This document shows, piece after piece, positions 17,003-24,934 of a stretch of 64,000 nucleotides of DNA. Position 1 is the first letter of the stretch; the number at the start of each line of letters is the position of its first letter. The stretch is from JAAYEA01 sp012689325 (lineage in GTDB: Bacteria > Chloroflexota > Anaerolineae > JAAYEA01), in the NCBI GenBank assembly GCA_036841525.1, contig DAITVZ010000001.1:62001-126000 (forward strand), written 5' to 3'. The position numbers and the translations under genes were made by a program. The notes under the pieces were generated by a model that was not told the DNA's origin, ran no database searches, and was given only the letters and a program-made list of their open reading frames with translations.

Positions 17003-17815
17003 ATGGAACCCTTGGATATCCGGCAGGTTGAGGCGCTGCTGACCACGGCCTATGTGGGGCGCTCCCTAGCCTATCATCCCCTCACCGATTCCACCAACCG
17101 CGTGGCCAAGGAGTTGGCCGGGCACGGCGCGCCCGATGGCACGCTGGTCATCGCCGACGCGCAGAGCGCGGGGCGGGGCCGCCTGGGGCGCCAATGGCTC
17201 TCCCCGCCCAACACCAACTTGCTCATGTCGCTGCTCTTTTACCCGCCGCTGCGTCCGGACCAGGCGCAGCGGATGACCATGGTCTGCGCGCTGGCGGCGG
17301 CGGACAGCGTCGCCCAGGTCACCGGGCTGGCGTCCCAGCTCAAGTGGCCCAACGACCTGCTCCTGGGCGGGACCAAGGTCGGGGGCATCCTGACCGAGCT
17401 GGGGCTGCGCGGCAGCGAACTGGCCTATACGGTGGTGGGGATCGGTCTGAACGTCAACCTGGCGCGGGAGCAGCTCCCAGAAGAGTTGCGCCCCCTGGCC
17501 ACGAGCGTGGCCCAGGAGTTGGGCCGCCCCGTCTCGCGGGAGGCCCTATTGGCCGCCTTCCTCCAGGGCGTGGAGGTCCGCTACGATCGGCTGAAGGCGG
17601 GCGAGTCGCCGATGCAGGAGTGGGCCGCACGGCTGGCCACGCTGGGCCAGTGGGTGCAGGTCAACGAGGCGCAGGGCGCCTGGCAGGCCGAGGGGCTGGC
17701 CGAGTCCGTGGACGAGGACGGCGCCCTGTGGCTGCGCCTGGCCGATGGCGAGCGGCGCCGCATCCTAGCGGGCGACGTCACCTTGCGCAAAAGCCAGCCT
17801 AACGCCACGAAGTGA
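17003..17815 (+). CDS. birA: Biotin--[acetyl-CoA-carboxylase] ligase
   Basis: The 270-residue enzyme forms biotinyl-AMP and transfers biotin to the carrier protein of biotin-dependent carboxylases. The biotin/ATP loop GRGRLGRQW, the KWPNDLLL motif and the following TKVGGILTE lysine are all present, and a C-terminal SH3-like domain follows (about 225-268). There is no N-terminal helix-turn-helix, so unlike E. coli BirA it should not repress a biotin operon. ATG 17003 has AGGAGG at 16987-16992. The end overlaps the converging gene at 17799 by 17 bp, with no terminator between. Confidence 0.93.
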   Translation: MEPLDIRQVEALLTTAYVGRSLAYHPLTDSTNRVAKELAGHGAPDGTLVIADAQSAGRGRLGRQWLSPPNTNLLMSLLFYPPLRPDQAQRMTMVCALAAADSVAQVTGLASQLKWPNDLLLGGTKVGGILTELGLRGSELAYTVVGIGLNVNLAREQLPEELRPLATSVAQELGRPVSREALLAAFLQGVEVRYDRLKAGESPMQEWAARLATLGQWVQVNEAQGAWQAEGLAESVDEDGALWLRLADGERRRILAGDVTLRKSQPNATK

Positions 17816-18917
17816 ACAAGGTCTGCGTGGCGCCGCGGGCCGCGCCCTTTCTCGCGGCGACGTCGAGGATCACCACCGCGCCTGGGGCGGGGTTGCCGAT
17901 CTCGAAGGTCAGCGCGGCCCGGCCGGTGGGGCCGGTCTGCCCCTCCAAGCGGCGGGTTTGGTCGGCGGAAAAGCGCACCACCACCTCCACCCGCGCCTGG
18001 CTCACCCGCTCTCCCCGCCCATCCCGCACCTGCACATAGACGGTCTGGCTGCCGCCCTGGCCGGTCACCGGGTACCTGACCGCGGCGGACACGGCCAGCG
18101 CGTCGCTGCTCTGGGAAAGCAAGGGCAGTTTGGGCGTGGGCTGCTGCGCCTTTTCGGCCTCCGGCGCGGGCAGCAGATCGATGGCCAGCGGGGAGGTCAG
18201 CGCGGCGGTGAAGGGCCGCATCTCCACCAGGGCGGGCAGCGTCGTTTCCGGGGGCGCGGCGACGAGGGCCGCGGGGGTAGGCGACGGCTCCGCTGGGGCC
18301 CACGGATTCACGGGCTTGAGCAGGCTGGCGGGCAGGTTGAGGTGGCGGAGATAGGCTTCGCCCAGCCGGCCGAGGCGGATGGGCTCGGGGTCGCCCTGGG
18401 CCCATTCCAGGCTGCCGTACTCGTAGTACTGGACGATGCGCCCCTCTTCCACGGCGATCTCGGTGATGGGCTGGCCGAGCAGCGCCTCCCCGCCCAGTTC
18501 CTCGTAGAGTGCCAGGAAGGGCTCCATCACCAGGTGGCCGGTCTCGGGGAAGTGGCGCTGGTTGGGTCCGGCGAGCGCGGCGATGGCGCTGGCGGGCAGG
18601 GGCGGGGTCTGGCGGCCCAGCTTGAGCCCCAAGGGGATCAGCCCGAGCGCGCCGTCCCCGGCCAGGGGCCGCTCGAACCCCAGCCGCTCAAAGATCTGGA
18701 CGAGCACCTGGCCGTGGATGAACTCGTCGGTGAGGGGGCGGCCGACCACCGCCTCGCCGCCGAGCGCCTGGTAATAGTCAGCGAACTCGCCCCTGATGTT
18801 ATGCCCCGTCTCGGCGCAATAAAGCGCCGCTGGCGCGACGTCTTCCTCGGCTTGCGCGGCTGACGCCCATCCGCAGGCGAGCAGCGCCGCGCATAAGCAG
18901 ATCCGGAGCCACCTCAT
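17799..18917 (-). CDS. Secreted protein with two ETGH-type repeats and an Ig-like domain
   Basis: The 372-residue protein has a signal peptide (about 1-24, LRICLCAALLACGWASAAQA). Two repeats of the form ETGHxIxGxFxxYYxxLGGExxxGxPxT follow (about 35-180); such repeats are common in secreted proteins of this phylum and resemble LGFP-type cell-wall or glycan-binding modules. A Pro/Ala-rich spacer leads to a C-terminal Big_1-like immunoglobulin domain (about 280-372, VYVQVRDGRGERVSQARVEV). The ATG at 18917 has AAGGGG nine bases upstream; in-frame ATGs at 18923 and 18965 are worse placed. I infer a surface or wall-binding role. Confidence 0.7.
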   Translation of the reverse strand: MRWLRICLCAALLACGWASAAQAEEDVAPAALYCAETGHNIRGEFADYYQALGGEAVVGRPLTDEFIHGQVLVQIFERLGFERPLAGDGALGLIPLGLKLGRQTPPLPASAIAALAGPNQRHFPETGHLVMEPFLALYEELGGEALLGQPITEIAVEEGRIVQYYEYGSLEWAQGDPEPIRLGRLGEAYLRHLNLPASLLKPVNPWAPAEPSPTPAALVAAPPETTLPALVEMRPFTAALTSPLAIDLLPAPEAEKAQQPTPKLPLLSQSSDALAVSAAVRYPVTGQGGSQTVYVQVRDGRGERVSQARVEVVVRFSADQTRRLEGQTGPTGRAALTFEIGNPAPGAVVILDVAARKGAARGATQTLFTSWR

Positions 18918-18953
18918 CCCCATCCCCCCTTGTCCGCGTGGACGACTGCCCCT

Positions 18954-18982
18954 ATTATACCGCACATTTCAACTAATTGCAA
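18954..18982 (-). promoter_or_regulatory. Promoter of the ETGH-repeat gene
   Basis: On the minus strand TTGCAA (18982-18977) and TATAAT (18959-18954) are 17 bp apart. The start of transcription would lie about 30 bp before the ATG at 18917. Confidence 0.65.
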
Positions 18983-19019
18983 TACGCTTCCATGCAATCA
19001 ACCTCATTATCTTTGCAAT
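18978..19019 (+). repeat. Three TGCAAT copies in a divergent AT-rich promoter region
   Basis: TGCAAT occurs at 18978-18983, 18993-18998 and 19014-19019, the first overlapping the -35 of the minus-strand promoter. The region 18960-19200 is far richer in A+T than its surroundings. The copies may be binding sites for a regulator, possibly the DUF2089 protein encoded next. Confidence 0.35.
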
Positions 19020-19122
19020 GGTTCTGGCTGCACCGGGCGCGTGCGGGTTACTCGCTCTACAACGAGAAATCACGAGAATGTTAAAAATATTGATATTCAG
19101 TGTAAAAATCTTACAAGAGGTA

Positions 19123-19151
19123 TTGACAAAACAGGCAAGTTGTGTTATAAT
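19123..19151 (+). promoter_or_regulatory. Perfect sigma-A promoter of the yvl/LiaX-like module
   Basis: TTGACA (19123-19128) and TATAAT (19146-19151) are 17 bp apart. The start of transcription would be near 19158, about 40 bp before the DUF2089 start. Confidence 0.88.
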
Positions 19152-19199
19152 TCTTGCCAACGAGATAAAGAATATTAACATCGACCATAAAGGAGCGCC

Positions 19200-19577
19200 A
19201 TGTACCCCGTGATGGGAAAATGCCCGGTCTGCGGAGAGAGCTTGAACGTGACCCGGCTGCACTGCCGGCACTGCGACACGACCCTGGAAGGCCAGTTTGC
19301 GTTGGGCCGGTTCTACCAACTGTCGCCCGAGCAGCTCGCCTTCGTGGAGACCTTCGTCCGCTGCGAGGGCAAGATCACCCGGGTGCAGGAAGAGCTCGGC
19401 CTCTCCTACCCCGCCGTGCGGGCCCGGCTCAACGACGCGATCCGCGGGCTGGGCTACGAGGTCAAGGAAGAGGAGCCGACGCTGCCCCTCGCCGAGCGCC
19501 AGGCCGTGCTGGACGATCTCGCCAAGGGCAAGATCAGCCCGGACGAAGCGCTCAAGCTATTGCGCACTGGTGAATAG
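19200..19577 (+). CDS. DUF2089 zinc-ribbon/helix-turn-helix protein with SHOCT-like tail
   Basis: The 125-residue protein has an N-terminal zinc ribbon with two Cys pairs (CPVC and CRHC, residues about 8-25), a DUF2089-type helix-turn-helix core (about 38-85, RVQEELGLSYPAVRARLNDA) and a C-terminal helical hairpin (about 99-124, LDDLAKGKISPDEALKLL). DUF2089 proteins often sit at the head of DUF4097 operons and are presumed transcription regulators. The same C-terminal motif recurs in three later proteins of this cluster. ATG 19200 has AAAGGAG upstream. Confidence 0.85.
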   Translation: MYPVMGKCPVCGESLNVTRLHCRHCDTTLEGQFALGRFYQLSPEQLAFVETFVRCEGKITRVQEELGLSYPAVRARLNDAIRGLGYEVKEEEPTLPLAERQAVLDDLAKGKISPDEALKLLRTGE

Positions 19578-19610
19578 GCCCGCCTGATTCAGGACGGGCG
19601 CAAGGAGGAC

Positions 19611-19826
19611 ATGATGTACGAGCAAGGCAATGCCTATCTGCAGGACTGGACGGCTGGCCGCCTCTTCGAGCTGCGTAAGGCCGCCGCCGCCGCGCACTCG
19701 CTGCGCGCGACCCAGGGCAACCTGGCGTCTTGGTGGACCCGAGCGCTGAGCCAAGCCGGACGCGCGCTGGTCAACACTGGCCTGTGGCTGGAACTGCTGG
19801 CGAACAAGGAACTCGCTGCCAGGTAA
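19611..19826 (+). CDS. Small hypothetical protein
   Basis: The 71-residue protein is not recognised. AAGGAGG sits directly upstream of two consecutive ATG codons (19611, 19614), and it lies 34 bp after the DUF2089 stop and 40 bp before the next start, so it is a credible operon member. The sequence is largely helical, Ala- and Leu-rich, with a conserved-looking LRATQGNLASWWTRA core and no clear transmembrane helix. Confidence 0.55.
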   Translation: MMYEQGNAYLQDWTAGRLFELRKAAAAAHSLRATQGNLASWWTRALSQAGRALVNTGLWLELLANKELAAR

Positions 19827-19865
19827 TGGCGTAGAATGATAGGAAGCGGGGAAAGAGGAGAACAC

Positions 19866-20480
19866 ATGGAGACCCAAGATATTCGTAGCGAGATCGAGAA
19901 AGAGATGGCTGAGGCCGCGGAGGAGATCGCCGAGGCCCAGGAAGAGATCCGGGAGGCCACCGAGGAGGTGCGCCAGCAGGTGCACTATACCGACAAGATC
20001 GGCCCCGAGATCGAAGAGCTGATGGCCCACTTGGGCGAGCAGCTCAACCATCTGGAAGAGCGCATCTCCTCGCGGGTGGAACGCGAAGTCGAGCGGCTCT
20101 CCCGGCACATGGCTGACAAGATCGACCCCGAGACGGTTGGGCAAGAGACGACCAAGATGATCCGCAAGGCGCTGAACAAGATCCAGGAGTCGCTCGATCC
20201 GGAGGCCATCGGCCAAAAGGCCGAGGAGGCCACGCGCCAGGCGATGGAGCAGTTGGAGCGCCGGGAACGGATGCGGGCCGAGGCGCAGGCCATGCGCGAT
20301 CGCATGCGCGAGCAAGCGCGCCAGCAGCGTTCGGCCTATGTCTCCATGCGGGCGCCGCAGCCGCCGCGCGCCCCGGCCAAAAGCGCGGGCCGCGAAGAGA
20401 TCGGCCTGATCCTCAAGATGGTGGAGGAAGGCAAGATCTCGGCCGAGGAGGCGAACAAGCTGCTGGAGGCCATGAACTAG
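19866..20480 (+). CDS. Coiled-coil protein with C-terminal SHOCT-like motif
   Basis: The 204-residue protein is almost entirely charged helix. Residues 5-45 form an acidic coiled coil (EIEKEMAEAAEEIAEAQEEI), the middle is a Glu/Arg-rich helical stretch, and the last 28 residues hold LKMVEEGKISAEEANKLLEA, the same helical hairpin found in its neighbours. There is no signal peptide, so it is probably cytoplasmic. The ATG at 19866 has GAGGAG upstream. It probably oligomerises and may bind the other motif-bearing proteins. Confidence 0.7.
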   Translation: METQDIRSEIEKEMAEAAEEIAEAQEEIREATEEVRQQVHYTDKIGPEIEELMAHLGEQLNHLEERISSRVEREVERLSRHMADKIDPETVGQETTKMIRKALNKIQESLDPEAIGQKAEEATRQAMEQLERRERMRAEAQAMRDRMREQARQQRSAYVSMRAPQPPRAPAKSAGREEIGLILKMVEEGKISAEEANKLLEAMN

Positions 20481-21479
20481 ATGCTTGCCCAAGCTCTGCC
20501 TCAGCCCATCGTCCGGAGCGCCCTGCGGCCCATGAACCCCCTGCGGGACCTGGGCCAGATCGCCGACCTGGTCGAAGGGGCCTTTGGCGCCGAGCTGCGC
20601 CTGCTGGGCGACGAATACCTCGTGGCCATGCGGCGCTGGGCGGCGCGGGCCCCGCTGCTTCTGCTGCTGGACCCGGAGGAGTCGTTTCTCTCGGGCTATG
20701 TGTGGGAGGAGGCCGGGCGCCTGGTGGGCAACGTGACCGTGGGACCGCTGTATCGCGGCAGCGCGGAGTGGCTCATCAGCAATGTGGTGGTGCACCCCGA
20801 CTATCGCCGCCGCGGCATCGCCCGGCAGCTCATGGAAGCGGCGCTGGCGTCGATCGCCGCGCGCGGCGGGGAGAGGGCCGTCTTGCAGATGCGCGAGGAC
20901 AACGAGGGCGCGGGGCGGCTCTATGCGTCGCTGGGCTTTCGCTATCTTTATGGCAGCGTCGACCTGTTGCGCGAGGCCCAACCCGCGCCGCCTGCTCTGG
21001 GGCCGCTGGCCGTCCCCTGGCGACGTTTTCGCTCCGGCGATCTCCACGCGGCCAGGCGGCTGCTGCAGCGCGCCACGCCGCCGGAGCAGCAGCCCTATGC
21101 GCCTGTCCTGGCGGCCAGTTCCCAGTTCCTGGAGCATGGCGCCTGGGGCGCCTGGCTGGAGGATCGCCTGGATGGCGCGCGCACGGGGCGCTGGGTGGCC
21201 GAGGAGGCCGGGCGAATCTGCGCCTTCTTGGGGGCCCGGGCATCGCGGCGACGCGGACGGCACCATCGCCTGTACTGGATCGTCCGCCCTGACCAGCAGG
21301 GCCGCCTGGAAGAGGCCCTGGTTGGGCGCGGGCTCGGCTTTTTGGCGGCCTTTCCGGACCATCCCACCCTGGCCCTGGCGCCGCTCTCCGATGAGACGGG
21401 GCTGGCGGCGCTGCGGCAGTGGGGCTTTCGCGAGGTCCGCCGCCTATCCCACCTAGTGCGAGAGGTCAAAACGGCATGA
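20481..21479 (+). CDS. GNAT-family acetyltransferase, probable tandem domain
   Basis: The 332-residue protein has a clear GNAT domain in its first half, with the acetyl-CoA loop VVVHPDYRRRGIARQLME (about 97-115) and the following LYASLGFRYLYGS block. The second half (about 175-330) has the length and spacing of a second, degenerate GNAT fold. The substrate is unknown. Its ATG directly follows the stop of the coiled-coil gene, and its own stop overlaps the MFS start (ATGA), so it is translationally coupled on both sides. The pair with an exporter suggests modification and export of a toxic compound or antibiotic, which is inference. Confidence 0.8.
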   Translation: MLAQALPQPIVRSALRPMNPLRDLGQIADLVEGAFGAELRLLGDEYLVAMRRWAARAPLLLLLDPEESFLSGYVWEEAGRLVGNVTVGPLYRGSAEWLISNVVVHPDYRRRGIARQLMEAALASIAARGGERAVLQMREDNEGAGRLYASLGFRYLYGSVDLLREAQPAPPALGPLAVPWRRFRSGDLHAARRLLQRATPPEQQPYAPVLAASSQFLEHGAWGAWLEDRLDGARTGRWVAEEAGRICAFLGARASRRRGRHHRLYWIVRPDQQGRLEEALVGRGLGFLAAFPDHPTLALAPLSDETGLAALRQWGFREVRRLSHLVREVKTA

Positions 21480-22762
21480 ACGAGCAGGTTGTGCCCGGCC
21501 GCCAGCCCGCCGCGCGGGAGAACTGGAAGGCCCGCTTCTTTACCATCTGGACCGGCCAGCAGCTCTCCTCGATCGGCAGCCGGCTGGGGCGCTTTGCCCT
21601 GGTCTGGTGGATCACCGCCACGACCGGCTCGGCCACGGTCCTGGCCATGGCCACGCTGGTGGCGCTGCTGCCCGAGGTGCTGCTGGCGCCCTTTGTGGGC
21701 GCCTATGTGGACCGCCACAACCGCCGCCGGATCATGATCCTGGCCGATGGCTTTGTGGCGCTGGCCTCGGCGGTGCTGGCCTACCTGTTCTGGAGCGGCC
21801 AGATGCAGGTTTGGCACGTCTATGTGATCATGCTGGCCCGCTCGCTGGGCGAGACGCTCCATTGGCCCGCCATGCAGGCCTCCACGTCGCTGATGGTCCC
21901 GGAGCGGCACCTTGCGCGGGTGGCGGGGATGAACTCGACCATGATGGGCGTGCTGAGCGTCGTCGCGCCGCCGTTGGGGGCGCTGCTGCTGGAGCTGTTG
22001 CCCTTGCATGGCATCATGGCCATCGACGTGATCACGGCGCTTTTGGCCATCGTCCCGCTTCTGTTCGTGGGCATCCCGCAGCCGGCGCCGCGCCCGGCAG
22101 CCTCGGGCGGCGCAACGTCGCTCTGGGCTGGGGTGCGCGAGGGGCTGACCTACGTGCGGGCCTGGCCGGGGCTGTTTCGCATCATGCTCATGGCGGCGCT
22201 GCTCAACTTTATGCTGGCCCCCGCCGGGACGTTGCAGCCGATCCTGGTCACCAAGCACTTTGGCGGCGGGGCGCTGCAACTGGGCTGGTCCAACTCGGCC
22301 TGGGGTGCGGGCGTCATCTTGGGCGGGTTGGTGCTCAGCCTGTGGGGCGGCTTTCGCCGTCGCGTCATCACCAGCCTGGCGGGCCTGGTGGGCCTGGGCC
22401 TGGGCGCGGGGATGGTGGGCTTGGCCTCGGCGCACCTGTTCGCGGTGGGGCTGGCGGGTCTGTTCGTCATGGGCTTCATGAACCCCATCGTCAATGGGCC
22501 GCTGATGGCCACGGTGCAGGCCAAGGTCGCGCCCGAGATGCAGGGGCGCGTGTTCACCATCATGCAGGCCCTGGCTGGCGCCATGATGCCGCTGAGCATG
22601 GCCATCGCTGGCCCGGTGGCGGACGCGCTGGGCGTGCAGGTCTGGTTCCTGATCGGCGGCCTGACCTGCATCGCCATGGGCATCGGGGCCCTGTTTGTTC
22701 CCTCGATCATGAATCTGGAGGCACACGCCGGTCCCGCGGCGGCGGAGGCCGCGGCGGATTAG
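21476..22762 (+). CDS. MFS transporter, drug/siderophore-exporter type
   Basis: The 428-residue membrane protein has about 12 hydrophobic segments and the MFS motif between helices 2 and 3 (VDRHNRRRIMILAD). It is closest in style to the EntS/MFS_3 export group. The start ATG at 21476 overlaps the preceding stop by 4 bp. The protein ends with an Ala-rich tail. Substrate and direction cannot be read from sequence, but the family and coupling to a GNAT enzyme favour export. Confidence 0.8.
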   Translation: MNEQVVPGRQPAARENWKARFFTIWTGQQLSSIGSRLGRFALVWWITATTGSATVLAMATLVALLPEVLLAPFVGAYVDRHNRRRIMILADGFVALASAVLAYLFWSGQMQVWHVYVIMLARSLGETLHWPAMQASTSLMVPERHLARVAGMNSTMMGVLSVVAPPLGALLLELLPLHGIMAIDVITALLAIVPLLFVGIPQPAPRPAASGGATSLWAGVREGLTYVRAWPGLFRIMLMAALLNFMLAPAGTLQPILVTKHFGGGALQLGWSNSAWGAGVILGGLVLSLWGGFRRRVITSLAGLVGLGLGAGMVGLASAHLFAVGLAGLFVMGFMNPIVNGPLMATVQAKVAPEMQGRVFTIMQALAGAMMPLSMAIAGPVADALGVQVWFLIGGLTCIAMGIGALFVPSIMNLEAHAGPAAAEAAAD

Positions 22763-22813
22763 GTTGGATGCGCTGGCGCCGCTCAAAGCGCCCTAGAAAT
22801 GCGGAGAAGGACT

Positions 22814-23185
22814 ATGGCAACGACGGAAGAACGGCTGCAAATCCTGAGAATGATCCAGGCAGGCAAGATCAGCGCCGAGGAGGGGGAAAAGCTCATCGAG
22901 GCGTTGCGGGCCAAGGGCCAGCGGATGGAGGAGGATAGCGCTGCCCCCTCTCGCTGGCTGCGCATCCGCGTCTCGGATGCCCGCAGCGGCAAGAACAAGG
23001 TCAACGTCAACCTGCCGATGCGCCTGGTGGATATGGCGCTCAAGACCGCCATCCGCTTCATCCCGGACTTGGAGGCGGAGGACCTGGAAGCGTTGCGCGT
23101 CACGCTGCGAAGCGGCGCGCAGGGCAAGGTCCTGGATGTGGACCAGGACGAGAACGACGAACATATCGAGATCTTTGTGGAGTGA
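22814..23185 (+). CDS. Small SHOCT-like/LiaX-N-terminal-like protein
   Basis: The 123-residue protein starts with the helical hairpin LQILRMIQAGKISAEEGEKL (residues 7-26), seen at the N-terminus of LiaX/YvlB-type proteins and in its neighbours. A basic region with VNVNLPMRLVDMALKTA and an acidic tail (VDQDENDEHIEIFVE) follows. It lacks DUF4097 repeats. The ATG at 22814 has GGAG upstream. It is 6 bp from the DUF4097 gene and likely works with it. Confidence 0.7.
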   Translation: MATTEERLQILRMIQAGKISAEEGEKLIEALRAKGQRMEEDSAAPSRWLRIRVSDARSGKNKVNVNLPMRLVDMALKTAIRFIPDLEAEDLEALRVTLRSGAQGKVLDVDQDENDEHIEIFVE

Positions 23186-23191
23186 GGGGAC

Positions 23192-24199
23192 ATGGAAACC
23201 AAATACGAGCGAAACGAGACCTTTCAGGTGGGGCCCAACTGCGAGCTGGATGCGCGGAATCTGCGCGGCTCCACCGACATTCAGGGCTGGGATGAGCAGC
23301 AGGTACAGGTGATGGCTCGGGTGCAGGGGCAAGAGAGCGCCGATCCGACCGAGCTCGAGATCGGCCAGGAGGGGGATCGCGTCTGGGCGCGCACCAAAAC
23401 CATGGACGGCGAGTGGGACTGGCGCCGCTGGTTGGGCACCAAGCGCCCGCCGCGGGTGGATTTCGTGATCAAGGTCCCGCGCCGTTGCCAGGTCTCGACC
23501 TCCATGGTCAGCGGCACGACCCACGTGCAGGGGCTCGACGGTTCGCTCAAGCTGAGCACCGTGAGCGGCGATGGGACCATTCGGGACGTCTCCGGCCAGG
23601 TGTCGCTGAATAGCGTCAGCGGCGACATCAGCGCCGAGGGCCTGGCGGGGGAGGTCAGGCTCAATACCGTCTCGGGGGATCTGGTGATCGCGGCGAGCGA
23701 GCTCCCTTCTCTCCGGGGGAACACGGTGAGCGGCGATGTGCGGGTGGAGAGCCCGCTGAATCAGGAGGGCTACTATGGCCTGTCCAGCGTGAGCGGCGAT
23801 CTGCGGCTGGTGGTGCCCGCGGATGCTCGCTGCACGGCCAGCCTGAGCACGGTGAGCGGCGGCCTGCGCACCTCGCTGGCGCACGAGGCGCTGGAGGAGA
23901 AGCGGACCCGCAAGCGGTATGCGATCCACGGCGGCGGGGTCACGGTGGAGCTGAGCAGCGTCAGCGGCGATCTGCGCATCGTCACCATGGAAGAAGCGGC
24001 GACGGTAGCCCCCGCGGCGCAAGCGGCGCAGCCGGCCCCAGCCGCGCCGGCGGCTCCGGCCGCGCCAGCCGCTCCGGCTGTGCCGGCGGACCCGGCCCCG
24101 CGGATGAGCCGCATGGACATCCTGCGCGCCATCGAATCGGGCGAGATGACGGTGCAAGCTGGCCTTGCCAAGCTAAACGAGCTGCCCTTCGAAGAGTGA
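23192..24199 (+). CDS. DUF4097 beta-repeat protein (LiaX/YvlB-like) with C-terminal SHOCT-like motif
   Basis: The 335-residue protein carries the repeating strand pattern of DUF4097 (VSGDGTIRDVSGQVSL, VSGDLRLVVP, VELSSVSGDLRIVT) from about residue 30 to 265, forming a beta-solenoid-like fold. An Ala/Pro linker (about 270-303) leads to a C-terminal helical hairpin (MSRMDILRAIESGEMT). In Firmicutes, LiaX and YvlB belong to cell-envelope stress responses. Here the hairpin is at the C-terminus, whereas in LiaX-like proteins it is at the N-terminus, and the preceding small gene carries the N-terminal version. No signal peptide is visible. Confidence 0.8.
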   Translation: METKYERNETFQVGPNCELDARNLRGSTDIQGWDEQQVQVMARVQGQESADPTELEIGQEGDRVWARTKTMDGEWDWRRWLGTKRPPRVDFVIKVPRRCQVSTSMVSGTTHVQGLDGSLKLSTVSGDGTIRDVSGQVSLNSVSGDISAEGLAGEVRLNTVSGDLVIAASELPSLRGNTVSGDVRVESPLNQEGYYGLSSVSGDLRLVVPADARCTASLSTVSGGLRTSLAHEALEEKRTRKRYAIHGGGVTVELSSVSGDLRIVTMEEAATVAPAAQAAQPAPAAPAAPAAPAAPAVPADPAPRMSRMDILRAIESGEMTVQAGLAKLNELPFEE

Positions 24200-24271
24200 T
24201 CTGGCGCATCCGGCCTGGATCGCCAGGGTGCCGCAACCCGGCGGCGCGGACTGCGTATAGGTAGTAGACAT

Positions 24272-24300
24272 GCGGGCCAGGGCGCTGCGCCCCGGCCCGC
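24272..24300 (+). terminator. GC-rich hairpin after the DUF4097 gene
   Basis: GCGGGCC (24272-24278) pairs with GGCCCGC (24294-24300) and encloses a second GC stem. Only a short T-rich run (CGTTTTC) follows, so it may be a weak terminator or an mRNA-stabilising hairpin inside the operon. Confidence 0.45.
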
Positions 24301-24366
24301 CATCTCGTTTTCTGTGGCCCTTACCGTCTGCTGGTTGGGGCGCCAACAGAGGAGTGGAGCGCGATC

Positions 24367-24753
24367 ATGAAGAGAGTCTGGGTCCGTTGGTTGATCAACG
24401 CCGTCGCCGTGTGGGCCGCGATCCAGATCGTGCCCGGCATCCGCGCCGAGGGCGATTGGGTGGTCATTGCCCTGGTGGGACTATTGCTGGGGCTGGTGAA
24501 CACGTTCATCCGGCCCATCATCACTTTCCTGTCCTGTCCTCTGATGATGCTGACCCTGGGGCTATTCACCCTGGTGGTCAACGCCGCCGTGCTGGGCATC
24601 ACCAGTTGGCTGGCGCGCGCCTTGGGGCTGTCGTTTGTGGTGGATGGTTTTTGGGCGGCGCTGCTGGGCGGTTTGGTCATCAGTGTGGTCAGCGTGATCC
24701 TGAGCGCCTTCTTTTCCGATGACGACAAGGACCGCCGGGACCGGCGCCGGTAA
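24367..24753 (+). CDS. YvlD-like membrane protein (phage holin family 4)
   Basis: The 128-residue protein has four hydrophobic helices and the family signature LVNTFIRPIITFLSCPLMML. The C-terminus is a short charged tail (DDDKDRRDRRR). YvlD in Bacillus lies in the yvlABCD operon with the DUF4097 protein YvlB, so its presence here supports reading this region as a yvl-type envelope module. It is not evidence of a prophage despite the Pfam name. An intrinsic terminator follows. Confidence 0.85.
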   Translation: MKRVWVRWLINAVAVWAAIQIVPGIRAEGDWVVIALVGLLLGLVNTFIRPIITFLSCPLMMLTLGLFTLVVNAAVLGITSWLARALGLSFVVDGFWAALLGGLVISVVSVILSAFFSDDDKDRRDRRR

Positions 24754-24777
24754 CCGTTGGCGCGAGACGCCCGCTAA

Positions 24778-24809
24778 GCGAGGTGGCATAGGATGCCGCC
24801 TCGCTTTTT
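24778..24809 (+). terminator. Intrinsic terminator ending the yvl/LiaX-like module
   Basis: A 12-bp stem (24778-24789 with 24793-24804, one wobble pair) has a 3-nt loop and is followed by TTTTT. Confidence 0.88.
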
Positions 24810-24838
24810 GCTTCTCCGGGCGCCAGAGCAAAGATGCT

Positions 24839-24866
24839 TTGTCGCGCGGCTTGATGTGGCTATAAT
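24839..24866 (+). promoter_or_regulatory. Promoter of the Hpt-oxidoreductase gene
   Basis: TTGTCG (24839-24844) and TATAAT (24861-24866) are 16 bp apart. Confidence 0.6.
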
Positions 24867-24934
24867 CCCCTCAACGCCGCGCTTCGCGGCAGAAGGATGG
24901 CCCGGCATCTGTGCATCGAGAGGAGGCCCTTGCG

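Noticed and set aside
24367..24753. Phage holin, hence prophage
   Set aside because: The protein is a YvlD-type family member in a DUF4097 operon, and no phage genes lie nearby.
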